The translations under genes and the position numbers were made by a program. A stretch of 64,000 nt of DNA from Blastococcus sp. TF02-8 (lineage in GTDB: Bacteria; Actinomycetota; Actinomycetes; Mycobacteriales; Geodermatophilaceae), in assembly GCF_003319175.1 (NCBI RefSeq), contig NZ_QOHK01000006.1, positions 124,001 through 188,000 of the forward strand. The letters are read 5' to 3'. Of the stretch, positions 18,103 through 26,570 are shown piece by piece (position 1 is the first letter of the stretch; each line of letters begins with the position of its first letter). The notes beneath the pieces are model-generated. The model was not told the DNA's origin and searched no databases. It was given only the letters and a program-made list of their open reading frames with translations.

Positions 18103-18132
18103 CGCAGAGGAAGAAACGGAGAGCCGCCGCTC

Positions 18133-19215
18133 GTGGCGACCCCTCACGCACTGACGCACGCCCGTGGACAGCTCCATACCGATCGCCTGGCCGGATCCGC
18201 TCGTGGACGCCGGTTCGGGCCGCTGCGCACGAGCCTGCTGGTCGGCGCCACCGCCGCCCTGTCCTTCACCGCCCTTCCCGGTACCGCGTCGGCCGCTCCC
18301 GGCGACGCGACCACCGCCGACCAGGCCGCCGCCGCGGTGGCCGACGCCAGCCACCAGCTGGAGATCGTCTCCGAGCAGCTCAACGAGGCGCGTGTCGCGC
18401 TGCAGAGCCGCCAGGACGCGGTCCGGGCCGCCGACGAAGCGGCCGACGAGGCCGAGCGGCGCCTGGACGCCCTCGACGGGCAGATCCGCCAGCTCGCCCG
18501 CAGCGCCTACACCGGCTCGAGCGCCTCCCGCTTCGACGTGCTGCTCACCAGCGACTCCGCCGACGACGTGGTCTCCTCGCTGGGCACGCTCGACGCCATC
18601 GCCGGCCACACCAACGAGGTGCTGGCCGAGGTGTCGGTCGCGGCCGAGGACGCCGAGCAGTCGCGGGAGTCCGCCGACCGTGCGGCGGACGAGGCGCAGA
18701 AGACCGTCGACGACATCGCGGCGCAGCAGAAGGACCTCGAGTCGAAGATCGCCGACTACCAGCGCCAGTACGACGCGCTCTCCGCGCCGCAGCGGGCCCA
18801 GGTCGCCCGGGCGCGCGGTGGCGTCGACGTCGCGAAGCCCAGCGGGGTGATCGCGCCGAGCGCCGCGGCGCAGAAGGCCGTGGACACCGCGCTGGCGCAA
18901 GTGGGCGACCCCTACGTCTGGGGCGCCGGTGGGCCGGACGCGTTCGACTGCTCGGGCCTGACCTCCTACGCCTACGCGGCGGCCGGCGTGAGCCTGCCGC
19001 ACTCGAGCAAGTCGCAGTCGCAGATGGGCATGCCCGTCTCGCGTGGCGAGCTGCAGCCCGGCGACCTGGTCTTCTTCTACAGCCCGGTGAGCCACGTGGG
19101 CATGTACATCGGCAACGGCCAGATGGTCCACGCCTCCACCTCCGGCCAGCCGGTGAAGGTGGCGAGCCTGGACTCGATGGGCAACTACAACAGCGCCCGC
19201 CGCATCGCCGGCTGA
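18133..19215 (+). CDS. secreted NlpC/P60 peptidoglycan endopeptidase (RipA/RipC-like)
   Basis: The 360-residue protein has a twin-basic N-terminus and signal peptide ending near ASAAPG (about residue 55). A coiled coil spans about 63-215. The C-terminal NlpC/P60 domain has the triad Cys273 (FDCSGL), His321 (SHVGMYIG) and His333 (VHAS). It would cleave the D-Glu to meso-DAP bond of stem peptides; the coiled coil probably keeps it inactive or positions it. It corresponds in place to Rv2190c. GTG 18133 lies behind GGAGAG and 30 nt after the c-di-AMP riboswitch, which probably controls it. Confidence 0.92.
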   Translation: MATPHALTHARGQLHTDRLAGSARGRRFGPLRTSLLVGATAALSFTALPGTASAAPGDATTADQAAAAVADASHQLEIVSEQLNEARVALQSRQDAVRAADEAADEAERRLDALDGQIRQLARSAYTGSSASRFDVLLTSDSADDVVSSLGTLDAIAGHTNEVLAEVSVAAEDAEQSRESADRAADEAQKTVDDIAAQQKDLESKIADYQRQYDALSAPQRAQVARARGGVDVAKPSGVIAPSAAAQKAVDTALAQVGDPYVWGAGGPDAFDCSGLTSYAYAAAGVSLPHSSKSQSQMGMPVSRGELQPGDLVFFYSPVSHVGMYIGNGQMVHASTSGQPVKVASLDSMGNYNSARRIAG

Positions 19216-19230
19216 GCCGAGGCCGTCGAC

Positions 19231-19264
19231 AGGGCCGGTGACCTCCGCGGAGGTCGCCGGCCCT
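19231..19264 (+). terminator. hairpin terminator after the NlpC/P60 gene
   Basis: A 16-bp inverted repeat with one G-U pair lies 15 nt after the stop; the innermost pairs must open to form a loop. Confidence 0.7.
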
Positions 19265-19317
19265 TCGTCGTCCGCGCACCTCCGGGGCCCGTGGCCGCCG
19301 CCTTCTAGGATCGCCGG

Positions 19318-20601
19318 GTGAGTGCAGGAGGTCGGCCCGGGGCTCGCGCCGCGCTCCTCGTCGCGGTCGCGCTCGGGGTGGCCGCGGTCCTCGTGGTGGT
19401 GCTCCGGACGCCGTGGGAGCTGCTCCCCGAACCGCCGGGTGGCCACTCGGCACCCGATCCGACCGCCGGGCTCCCCGCCGCGCAGCTGGCCCGCGCCGAG
19501 GCCTTCGCCGATGCGCTGCGCCCCGCGTCGCTGCTCTCCCTCGGGCTGGGCCTGGTCGTCTCGGCGGTGCTCGGTCTGACCCCGGCCGGGAGCCGGCTGG
19601 TGCGTGCCGTGGGCGTGCCCTTCGGCGGCCGGTGGTGGGTGCAGGTGCTGCTCGGCGTCCCGGCCCTGCTCGTCGTGGGCCGGCTGGTGACGCTGCCCGT
19701 GTCGGCCTACGCCGAGACCGTCCGGCACCGGTACGGGCTCTCGACGCGCGGCTGGGGTCTGTGGCTGCGCGACGTCGTCGTCTCGGTGGCCATCAGCGCC
19801 GCGCTGACCACCGTTGCGTTGCTCGGCCTGCTGTGGCTGGTCCGGCGGGCTCCGCGCACCTGGTGGGCCTGGGCGGGGCTGGCCGCCGTGGGGACGGTGG
19901 TCGTCGGCTCGTTCCTCTACCCGGTGGTCATCGAGCCGGCGTTCAACCGCTTCGAGCCGCTGCCCGCCGGCGAGCTGCGCACCGACCTGCTCGCCCTCGC
20001 GGAGGAGAACGGCACCCCGGTGCAGGACGTCCTGGTCTCCGATGCGTCGCGACGGACCACGGCGCTGAACGCCTACGTGTCCGGATTCGGGTCGACGCGG
20101 CGGATCGTCCTCTACGACACGGTGCTGGACCGGCTGCCGGACCGGGAGATCGAGTCGATCGTCGCCCACGAGCTGGGGCACGTGGCCACCGACGACGTGC
20201 TGACCGGAACGCTCATGGGAGCGCTCGGCGCCGGTGCGGCCACGGCGCTGGGCGGATGGCTCCTGTCCTGGGCGCCGCTGCTCCGCCGCACGGGAGCGGA
20301 CTCACCCGGCGACCCCCGCGTCCTCCCGCTCGTGCTGTTCCTCGTCACGATCGGCGGACTCCTGGGGACGCCCGTGCAGAACCTGGTCTCCCGCCAGATC
20401 GAGGCGCGGGCCGACCTGCACGCCCTCGACCTCACCGCCGATCCGGAGGCCTTCGTCGACATGCAGCGGCGGCTCTCGACCACGAACCTGGGCGACCCCG
20501 ACCCGCCCGCCGCCTGGCAGTGGTTCTTCGGCAGCCACCCGACGGCCGCCGAGCGGATCGCCATGGCCGAGGACTGGCAGCGCCTGGAGGGACGCCGGTG
20601 A
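19318..20601 (+). CDS. M48 family (Ste24-like) membrane metallopeptidase
   Basis: The 427-residue protein has an N-terminal membrane helix and several further helices. The zinc site is HELGH in VAHELGHVATDD, with the third ligand Glu in QIEARADLHALD. The preceding YDTVLDRLP segment is also typical of M48B peptidases. It probably cleaves membrane or envelope proteins; the substrate is unknown. GTG 19318 sits 6 nt after TAGGAT (19306-19311), so the mRNA is probably leaderless. Its stop overlaps the pimB start (GTGA). Confidence 0.88.
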   Translation: MSAGGRPGARAALLVAVALGVAAVLVVVLRTPWELLPEPPGGHSAPDPTAGLPAAQLARAEAFADALRPASLLSLGLGLVVSAVLGLTPAGSRLVRAVGVPFGGRWWVQVLLGVPALLVVGRLVTLPVSAYAETVRHRYGLSTRGWGLWLRDVVVSVAISAALTTVALLGLLWLVRRAPRTWWAWAGLAAVGTVVVGSFLYPVVIEPAFNRFEPLPAGELRTDLLALAEENGTPVQDVLVSDASRRTTALNAYVSGFGSTRRIVLYDTVLDRLPDREIESIVAHELGHVATDDVLTGTLMGALGAGAATALGGWLLSWAPLLRRTGADSPGDPRVLPLVLFLVTIGGLLGTPVQNLVSRQIEARADLHALDLTADPEAFVDMQRRLSTTNLGDPDPPAAWQWFFGSHPTAAERIAMAEDWQRLEGRR

Positions 20602-21722
20602 GCCGCACCCTGGTGGTCACGAACGACTTCCCACCCCGGCAGGGGGGCATCCAGACCTTCGTCGCCGCGCTGCTGGAACGCCGGCCCCCCGACTCCCTGG
20701 TGGTGCTCGCTTCCGACCACCCCGGTGCCGCCGAGCACGACGCCGCCCTGCCGTACCCGGTCGTCCGGCGGCCCACCGGCATGCTGCTGCCGACCCGGGC
20801 CACCGCTCGCGCCGCCGTCGGCCTGGTGGAGCGGTTCGGCTGCGACACCGCGTTCTTCGGTGCCGCAGCCCCGCTCGGACTGCTCGCGCCGACCCTGCGG
20901 ACCGCGGGTGTCCGGCACCTGGTCGGGGCCACGCACGGGCACGAGACCGGCTGGGTGGCACTTCCCGGCAGCAGGCAGCTGATGCAGCGGATCGCCACGG
21001 GGCTCGACGTCGTCACCTACATCAGCGAGTACACCCGGCAACGGCTGGCACCCGCCCTGGCGGGGCGGACCCGGCTGGCCCAGCTCTCACCCGGCGTGGA
21101 CGTCGACCGCTTCTCGCCGGCCGCCGACGGCACGCCGGTACGCGAGCGCTGGGGGCTGGGGGACGCGCCGGTCGTCGTGTGCGTGTCCCGGCTCGTCGCC
21201 CGCAAGGGCCAGGACGTCCTGGTCCAGGCGTGGCCGAGGGTCCTCGCCTGCCATCCCGACGCGCGCCTCCTGCTGGTCGGCGGTGGTCCGGACGAGGGCA
21301 GGCTCCGCCGCTCGGTGGCCGACGGCGGGCTGGGGGAGAGCGTCGTCCTGACCGGTGCGGTCGATGCCGGCGACCTGGCCGCCCACTATGCCGCCGGCGA
21401 CGTCTTCGCGATGCCGTGCCGCACCCGCCGCGGCGGTCTCGACGTCGAGGGGCTCGGCATGGTGTTCCTCGAGGCAGCGGCCTGCGGGCGCCCGGTCGTG
21501 GCCGGCACCTCCGGCGGGGCGCCGGAGGCGGTGCAGGAGGGCGTCACGGGCCACGTCGTGGACCCGCGGTCACCGGCGGCGGTGGCCGGGGCGCTGATCG
21601 GCCTCCTCGACGACCCGGAGCGCGCCCGCACCATGGGTGCCGCCGGCCGCGCGTGGGTCGAGCAGCGGTGGTCGTGGACGTCGATCGCGGGCACGTTCGC
21701 CGACCTGCTCGAGAAGCACTGA
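20598..21722 (+). CDS. pimB: GT4 mannosyltransferase, PimB type
   Basis: The 374-residue GT-B enzyme is placed and built like mycobacterial PimB' (Rv2188c), which adds the second mannose from GDP-mannose to phosphatidylinositol mannoside on the inner membrane face. The N-terminal domain begins TNDFPPRQGGIQTF, and THGHETGW follows. The donor domain has VSRLVARKGQD and the EX7E motif in DVEGLGMVFLEA. GTG 20598 overlaps the M48 stop by 4 nt. A terminator hairpin begins within its stop codon. Confidence 0.87.
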   Translation: MSRTLVVTNDFPPRQGGIQTFVAALLERRPPDSLVVLASDHPGAAEHDAALPYPVVRRPTGMLLPTRATARAAVGLVERFGCDTAFFGAAAPLGLLAPTLRTAGVRHLVGATHGHETGWVALPGSRQLMQRIATGLDVVTYISEYTRQRLAPALAGRTRLAQLSPGVDVDRFSPAADGTPVRERWGLGDAPVVVCVSRLVARKGQDVLVQAWPRVLACHPDARLLLVGGGPDEGRLRRSVADGGLGESVVLTGAVDAGDLAAHYAAGDVFAMPCRTRRGGLDVEGLGMVFLEAAACGRPVVAGTSGGAPEAVQEGVTGHVVDPRSPAAVAGALIGLLDDPERARTMGAAGRAWVEQRWSWTSIAGTFADLLEKH

Positions 21723-21753
21723 GCCCCGCCCCGCGGGTCGCGGGACGGGGCTC
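21721..21753. terminator. bidirectional hairpin terminator
   Basis: A 15-bp stem with one mismatch and a GGT loop lies between the convergent pimB and FadD15-like genes, overlapping the pimB stop. Confidence 0.8.
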
Positions 21754-21772
21754 GGTGCGGGTTACACCCCCG

Positions 21773-23566
21773 TCAGCGGGTGTAGAGCTTCTCCACCTCG
21801 GAGTCGAACTCCTTGAGGACGACGTTCCGCTTGAGCTTCAGGCTCGGCGTGAGCATTCCGTTGTCCTCGGTGAAGTCGGTGGCCAGCACCGTGAACTTCT
21901 TGATCGCCTCGGCCTGCGAGACGGCCTTGTTGGCCTCCTTGACCGCGGCGTCGATCTCGGCCAGCACGTCGTCGTCCTCGCGCAGCTGATCGGCCGTGAG
22001 CGACGAGTCCTTGCCCTTGGACTCCAGCCACTGCGGCAGCGCCTCCTCGTCGAGGGTGATCAGGGCCGCGATGAACGGGCGCTGGTCGCCGACGACGATG
22101 CACTGGCTGACCAGCCGGGAAGCGCGGATCCGGTCCTCGAGGACGGCCGGGGCGACGTTCTTGCCACCGGCGGTCACCAGGATCTCCTTCTTCCGGCCGG
22201 TGATCTTGATGAAGCCCTCGGAGTCGATCTCGCCCAGGTCGCCGGTGTGGAACCAGCCGTCGGAGTCGATCGCCTCCTTGGTGGCGTCCTCGTTCTTCCA
22301 GTAGCCCCGCATGACGACCCCGCCGCGGATGAGCAGCTCGCCGTCCTCGCCGACGGCGAAGGAGACGCCCGGCAGCGGCTGCCCGACGGTGCCGATCTTC
22401 AGGGCGGCGTCGTGGTTCACGGCCGCCGCGGCGGTCGTCTCGGTGAGCCCGTAGCCCTCGAAGACGGTCACGCCGATGCCGCGGAAGAAGTGGCCGAGAC
22501 GCTCGCCCAGCGGCGCGCCGCCGGAGATGGCGCCGAGGCAGCGGCCGCCCAGCGCGGCACGCAGCTTGCCGTAGACCAGCTTGTCGAACAGGGCGTGCTG
22601 CACCTTCAGGCCCAGTCCGGCGCCGCCGGAGTCCTGGGCGCGCGACCAGTCGATGGCCACCTGTGCGGCGCGGTCGAAGATCTTGCCCTTGCCGTCGCCC
22701 TCGGCCTTGGCCTTGGCCTGGTTGAAGACCTTCTCGAAGACGCGCGGCACGGCGAGGACGAACGTGGGCTTGAACTCGCCCAGGTCCTCGACCAGGTTCT
22801 TCACGTCGGGGGTGTGCCCGATGACCGTGCGGTTCTTGATGGCGCCGACCTGCAGGACGCGGGCGAGGACGTGCGCGAGCGGGATGAACAGCAGGAGCGA
22901 GCCCTGCACGCCCATGAAGCGCTCGAGCAGCGTGATGCCGTTGTCGACCTCGAAGAGGAAGTTGCCGTGGGTGAGCTCGCAGCCCTTGGGGCGGCCGGTC
23001 GTGCCGCTGGTGTAGATCAGCGTGGCGAGGCTGTCGGCGTCCAGCGTCGCGCGGCGCGCCTCCAGCTCGCTGTCGAGCACGTCCCGCCCGGCCTGGGTCA
23101 GCGTGCCGACGGCGTCGTCCTCGATGACGAAGACGGACTTGAGCTCGGGCGCCTGGTCGCGGACGGAGTCGACCGCGGTGGCGTGCTCCTCGCGCTCCAC
23201 GACGACGGTGGTGGCCCCGGAGTCCGACAGGATCCAGGCCACCTGGTCGGCGCTGGAGGTCTCGTAGATCGGGACGACGACCGCGCCGGCGGTCCAGATG
23301 GCGTAGTCGAAGACGGTCCACTCGTACCGCGTCTTGGCCTGCAGGCCCACCCGGTCACCGGCGGCCACGCCCGAGGCGATGAGGCCCTTGGCGACGCCGT
23401 TGACCTCCTCGGCGAACTCCTTCCAGGTCACGTCGCGCCACTGGCCGTCGCGCCGGCGACGCAGGCCCACCTCGGAGCCGTGCTCGGCGGCGTTGGCGGA
23501 CACCATGTCGGTCAGGGCCGCGTCGGGGGCCACCTCGGTCCGGACGGGAACGCTGAACTCGCGCAC
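21773..23566 (-). CDS. long-chain fatty acid-CoA ligase, FadD15-like
   Basis: The 597-residue AMP-forming ligase has the P-loop YTSGTTGRPKG, the A5 motif GYGLTETTA, the A7 motif HTGDLGEID and the A8/A10 region GRKKEILVTAGGKNVAP. It activates fatty acids as acyl-AMP and then acyl-CoA. Length and position next to pimB match Rv2187 (fadD15). GTG 23566 follows GGAGAGGA. A TAGATT box about 70 nt upstream may be the -10. It is divergent from the SRPBCC gene. Confidence 0.93.
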   Translation of the reverse strand: MREFSVPVRTEVAPDAALTDMVSANAAEHGSEVGLRRRRDGQWRDVTWKEFAEEVNGVAKGLIASGVAAGDRVGLQAKTRYEWTVFDYAIWTAGAVVVPIYETSSADQVAWILSDSGATTVVVEREEHATAVDSVRDQAPELKSVFVIEDDAVGTLTQAGRDVLDSELEARRATLDADSLATLIYTSGTTGRPKGCELTHGNFLFEVDNGITLLERFMGVQGSLLLFIPLAHVLARVLQVGAIKNRTVIGHTPDVKNLVEDLGEFKPTFVLAVPRVFEKVFNQAKAKAEGDGKGKIFDRAAQVAIDWSRAQDSGGAGLGLKVQHALFDKLVYGKLRAALGGRCLGAISGGAPLGERLGHFFRGIGVTVFEGYGLTETTAAAAVNHDAALKIGTVGQPLPGVSFAVGEDGELLIRGGVVMRGYWKNEDATKEAIDSDGWFHTGDLGEIDSEGFIKITGRKKEILVTAGGKNVAPAVLEDRIRASRLVSQCIVVGDQRPFIAALITLDEEALPQWLESKGKDSSLTADQLREDDDVLAEIDAAVKEANKAVSQAEAIKKFTVLATDFTEDNGMLTPSLKLKRNVVLKEFDSEVEKLYTR

Positions 23567-23720
23567 GCTGGGTCCTCTCCTCCCCGGCCGCCGCGCAGCA
23601 CCGTCGCCCGCGGCCCCGGCACGGGGTCGTCGGCGTCAATCTAGCGGCTTCTCCTACTGGGCAGTAGCCGAGTGCGCCGTCGGGACTCCCTGGTGGGGCG
23701 CGAGCCGCTAGCCTGCTGGC

Positions 23721-24152
23721 ATGGCCGACCAGTCCACCCAGTCGATCGTCGTCGAGGCGCCTGCGGCCGAGGTCATGGCGGTGATCGCCGACTTCCCCTC
23801 GTACCCGCAGTGGGTCGCCGCCGCCAAGAAGGTGGAGGTGCTCGAGTCCGGGGACGACGGTCGCGCCCGCCAGGTGCACTTCGTGCTCGACGCCGGCGCC
23901 GTCAAGGACGACTACGTCCTCCAGTACTCGTGGGACGGCGACCGCCGGGTCACCTGGACCCTGGTCAAGGGTCAGATGCAGCGGCGGCAGGAGGGGTCCT
24001 ACACCCTGGTGGAGACCGACGGGCGGACCGAGGTCACGTACTCGATCACCATCGACCTCTCCATCCCGATGCTCGGCATGATCAAGCGCAAGGCGGAGAA
24101 GGTCATCCTCGACACCGCGCTCAAGGAGCTCAAGAAGCGCGTCGAGGGCTGA
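23721..24152 (+). CDS. SRPBCC (START-like) protein
   Basis: The 143-residue protein folds as a helix-grip hydrophobic-pocket domain of the polyketide cyclase/dehydrase type, with VVEAPAAEVMAVIADFPSYPQWV at the start and a long C-terminal helix. It corresponds to Rv2185c. Such proteins bind lipids or polyketides; the ligand here is unknown. ATG 23721 lies 6 nt after TAGCCT (23709-23714), indicating a leaderless mRNA. It overlaps the ATPase-like gene by 1 nt (TGATG) and heads a four-gene operon. Confidence 0.88.
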   Translation: MADQSTQSIVVEAPAAEVMAVIADFPSYPQWVAAAKKVEVLESGDDGRARQVHFVLDAGAVKDDYVLQYSWDGDRRVTWTLVKGQMQRRQEGSYTLVETDGRTEVTYSITIDLSIPMLGMIKRKAEKVILDTALKELKKRVEG

Positions 24153-25297
24153 TGCGCACGCTGCTGGTCACCGGCCCCGGTGGGGCCGGTACCTCCACCG
24201 TCGCCGCGGCGGCCGCGCTCCGGTCGGCCCGGTCGGGCCGCGAGACCCTCCTGCTCGGCCGGCAGGACCCGCCGGTCGCCGGGCTGGGGGGCGAGCCGCA
24301 CCTGACGGTGCGCCGCGTCGCGGGCGCCCGGACCGTGCAGGATCTCTGGGGCACGCACGCCGAGGGCCTGGCCGCACTGCTCCCGCACCTGACGCTGCCG
24401 CCGGCGAGCTCGGTGGTGCCCCTGCCCGGCGCCGACGCCCTGGCGCTGACCGCGGAGCTGGCCGGCGCCGAGGCGGACGTCGTGGTCGTGGACGCCGGAC
24501 CGCTCGAGGAGGGGCTGGCCCTCGTCGCGCTCCCGGCGGCGCTGCGCTGGTGGCTGGACCAGGCGCTGCCGCCGACCGTGCGGGCGCTCGCCGCCGTCCG
24601 TACGGCGGGGGTCGCGGCCGGGGCGGTGCGCCGGGGACCGCTGGACGCCGTCATCGCGGCCCTGCCGGAGCTGGAGGCGCTGCTGGCCCGGGACCGTCTC
24701 GCCGACAGGACGGGGACGGCCGTCTGGCTGACCGCGGAGGCCCGTGCGCAGGCGGCTGCCGCGCTGCGGCGGTCGCTGCCGGTGCTCGGGCTGCACGGTC
24801 TGCGCCCCGCCGCCGTCGTCACCCGGATGCTCCCGGCGGGCACAGGGGAGTGGTGGACCACGCGCAGCGGGGCCGAGCGGGTGGCTCTGGCCGCCCTGGC
24901 GGAGCTGGCCCCCGTGCACCGCGTCGAGGAAGGCCCCGAGGGGCCGGCCGACGCCGACGGCGTCGCAGCGGTCCTGGGCGACCTGGGGCTGCCGGACTCC
25001 GGCGGCCCAGCGGCGCCCGCTGCCCGCCGCGTCCCGGGCGGCTGGTCCCTCGACGTGCCGGTGCCGTTCGCGGAGCGCGCCGCGGTGACCCTGACCCGGT
25101 GGGGCGATGACCTGGTGGTCGGCGTGGGGGAGGATCGGCGCTCGCTGCGGCTGGACTCGCTGCTGCGCCGGTGCGAGGTGACCGGGGGTCGGCTGGCCGA
25201 CCCCGGCACCGCCGCCGCGCGGCTGGAGGTCAGTTTCCGCCCGGATCCGCAGCAGTGGCCGGCCGATCTCCTGGCCGCCGAGGGGAGGACCTCATGA
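24152..25297 (+). CDS. ArsA/GET3-like ATPase homologue with a degenerate P-loop
   Basis: The 381-residue protein resembles anion-transporting ATPases of the Rv2184c type. The N-terminus reads LLVTGPGGAGTST where a functional deviant Walker A would read GKGGxGKT: both lysines are missing. VVVDAGPLEEG marks the switch/Walker B region. The C-terminal part includes a small beta-rich domain seen in GET3-like proteins (VPVPFAERAAVTLTRWGDDL). ATP hydrolysis is therefore doubtful. It is coupled by overlaps to genes on both sides (1 nt upstream, 4 nt downstream). Confidence 0.78.
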   Translation: MRTLLVTGPGGAGTSTVAAAAALRSARSGRETLLLGRQDPPVAGLGGEPHLTVRRVAGARTVQDLWGTHAEGLAALLPHLTLPPASSVVPLPGADALALTAELAGAEADVVVVDAGPLEEGLALVALPAALRWWLDQALPPTVRALAAVRTAGVAAGAVRRGPLDAVIAALPELEALLARDRLADRTGTAVWLTAEARAQAAAALRRSLPVLGLHGLRPAAVVTRMLPAGTGEWWTTRSGAERVALAALAELAPVHRVEEGPEGPADADGVAAVLGDLGLPDSGGPAAPAARRVPGGWSLDVPVPFAERAAVTLTRWGDDLVVGVGEDRRSLRLDSLLRRCEVTGGRLADPGTAAARLEVSFRPDPQQWPADLLAAEGRTS

Positions 25298-25587
25298 CCA
25301 GCGGTGCCGAGTGGCTCGACCAGGCCCGTCGCCTGCTCGACGCCGTCCGCGAGCCCGCGCCCGGCGGGGAGGAGTCCGACTGCCGCTGGTGCCCGGTCTG
25401 CCAGGCCGCCGCCGTGCTGCGCGGCGAGCGACCGGAGGTCAGCGCGGCCCTGGCCGACCTGCTCGGTACCGCCGCGTCGGCGCTGCGCGAGTTCGCCGCC
25501 GACGTCGCCGCTGCCCAGCCGCAGGCCGGTGAGGCGCCCCCACCTCCGGCGGAGGCCCCGCCGGTGCAGCGGATCGACATCGCGTGA
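25294..25587 (+). CDS. small protein with a CxxCxxC motif (Rv2183c position)
   Basis: The 97-residue soluble protein has an amphipathic N-terminus, the motif CRWCPVC around residues 30-36 and a Pro/Ala-rich tail. It occupies the place of Rv2183c but I cannot assign a function. ATG 25294 overlaps the ATPase-like stop (ATGA), and its stop overlaps the ROK kinase start (GTGA). The cysteines may bind a metal. Confidence 0.75.
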   Translation: MTSGAEWLDQARRLLDAVREPAPGGEESDCRWCPVCQAAAVLRGERPEVSAALADLLGTAASALREFAADVAAAQPQAGEAPPPPAEAPPVQRIDIA

Positions 25588-26567
25588 CCGACGCGGCGGC
25601 GCTGCCTGCGCTCGGCATCGACATCGGGGGCACCAAGGTGGCGGGTGGCCTGGTGGCGCCCGACGGCACCATCCTGGCGACCGCGCGCCGCGCGACGCCC
25701 GGCGCCTCGGTGAGCGACACCGAGGACGCCATCGCCGCGGTCGTCGACGAGCTCGCCGACGGGCACGACGGGGAGCTGGTGGGTGTCGGGGTCGGCGCCG
25801 CGGGCTGGTTCGACCGCACCGGCGACACGGTGCTGTTCAGCCCGCACCTCGCCTGGCGGAACTCCACGCTCCGCAAGGACCTCGGCGCCCGGCTGCAGCG
25901 GCCGCTGTGGGTGGGCAACGACGCCGACGCGGCCGCCTGGGCCGAGTACCGCTACGGGGCGGCGCAAGGGTCGGACCTGGCCCTGATGGTGACCCTGGGG
26001 ACCGGGATCGGCGGCGGGATCGTCCTCGACGGCCGGCTCCGGCGCGGCTCGCACGGGGTGGCGGGGGAGTGGGGACACATGCGCGTCGTCCCCGACGGCC
26101 GCCTGTGCGCCTGCGGCAACCGCGGCTGCTGGGAGCAGTACGCCAGCGGAACCGCCCTCGGGCAGACCGCGCGCGAGGTGGCCCGGACCTCGCCTGCCGC
26201 CGCGGCGCTGCTGCTGGAGCGGGTGGAGTGCGAGCCCGACCGGCTCACCGGTGAGCACGTGGCCCGGGCCGCCTACGACGGTGACCCCTTGGCGCTGGAG
26301 CTGGTCACCGAGGTCGGTTACTGGCTCGGGCAGGGCATCGCCGACCTCGCCGCCGTGCTCGACCCCGAGGTCGTGGTGATCGGCGGAGGCGTCAGCGTGC
26401 TGGGCGAGATGGTGCTGCGGCCGGCCCGGGAGCGGCTGGACCGCGCGCTGCCCGGCCGGGGCTTCCGCCCCGGCCCGCGGGTGGTGGCGGCCGAGCTGGG
26501 CGCGCAGGCCGGCATCGTCGGCGCGGCCGACCTGGTGCGCAGCGCCGTGGCCGAGGGCGAGGCCTGA
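25584..26567 (+). CDS. ROK family sugar kinase, glucokinase type
   Basis: The 327-residue kinase has the phosphate-binding loops GIDIGGTK and GTGIGGG and the ROK zinc signature CACGNRGCWEQYASG, preceded by the substrate-binding segment GEWGH. It probably phosphorylates glucose or a related hexose. GTG 25584 is coupled to the preceding small Cys gene. It is the last gene of the SRPBCC-ATPase-small protein-kinase operon and ends 3 nt from a convergent gene. Confidence 0.9.
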   Translation: MTDAAALPALGIDIGGTKVAGGLVAPDGTILATARRATPGASVSDTEDAIAAVVDELADGHDGELVGVGVGAAGWFDRTGDTVLFSPHLAWRNSTLRKDLGARLQRPLWVGNDADAAAWAEYRYGAAQGSDLALMVTLGTGIGGGIVLDGRLRRGSHGVAGEWGHMRVVPDGRLCACGNRGCWEQYASGTALGQTAREVARTSPAAAALLLERVECEPDRLTGEHVARAAYDGDPLALELVTEVGYWLGQGIADLAAVLDPEVVVIGGGVSVLGEMVLRPARERLDRALPGRGFRPGPRVVAAELGAQAGIVGAADLVRSAVAEGEA

Positions 26568-26570
26568 GGG

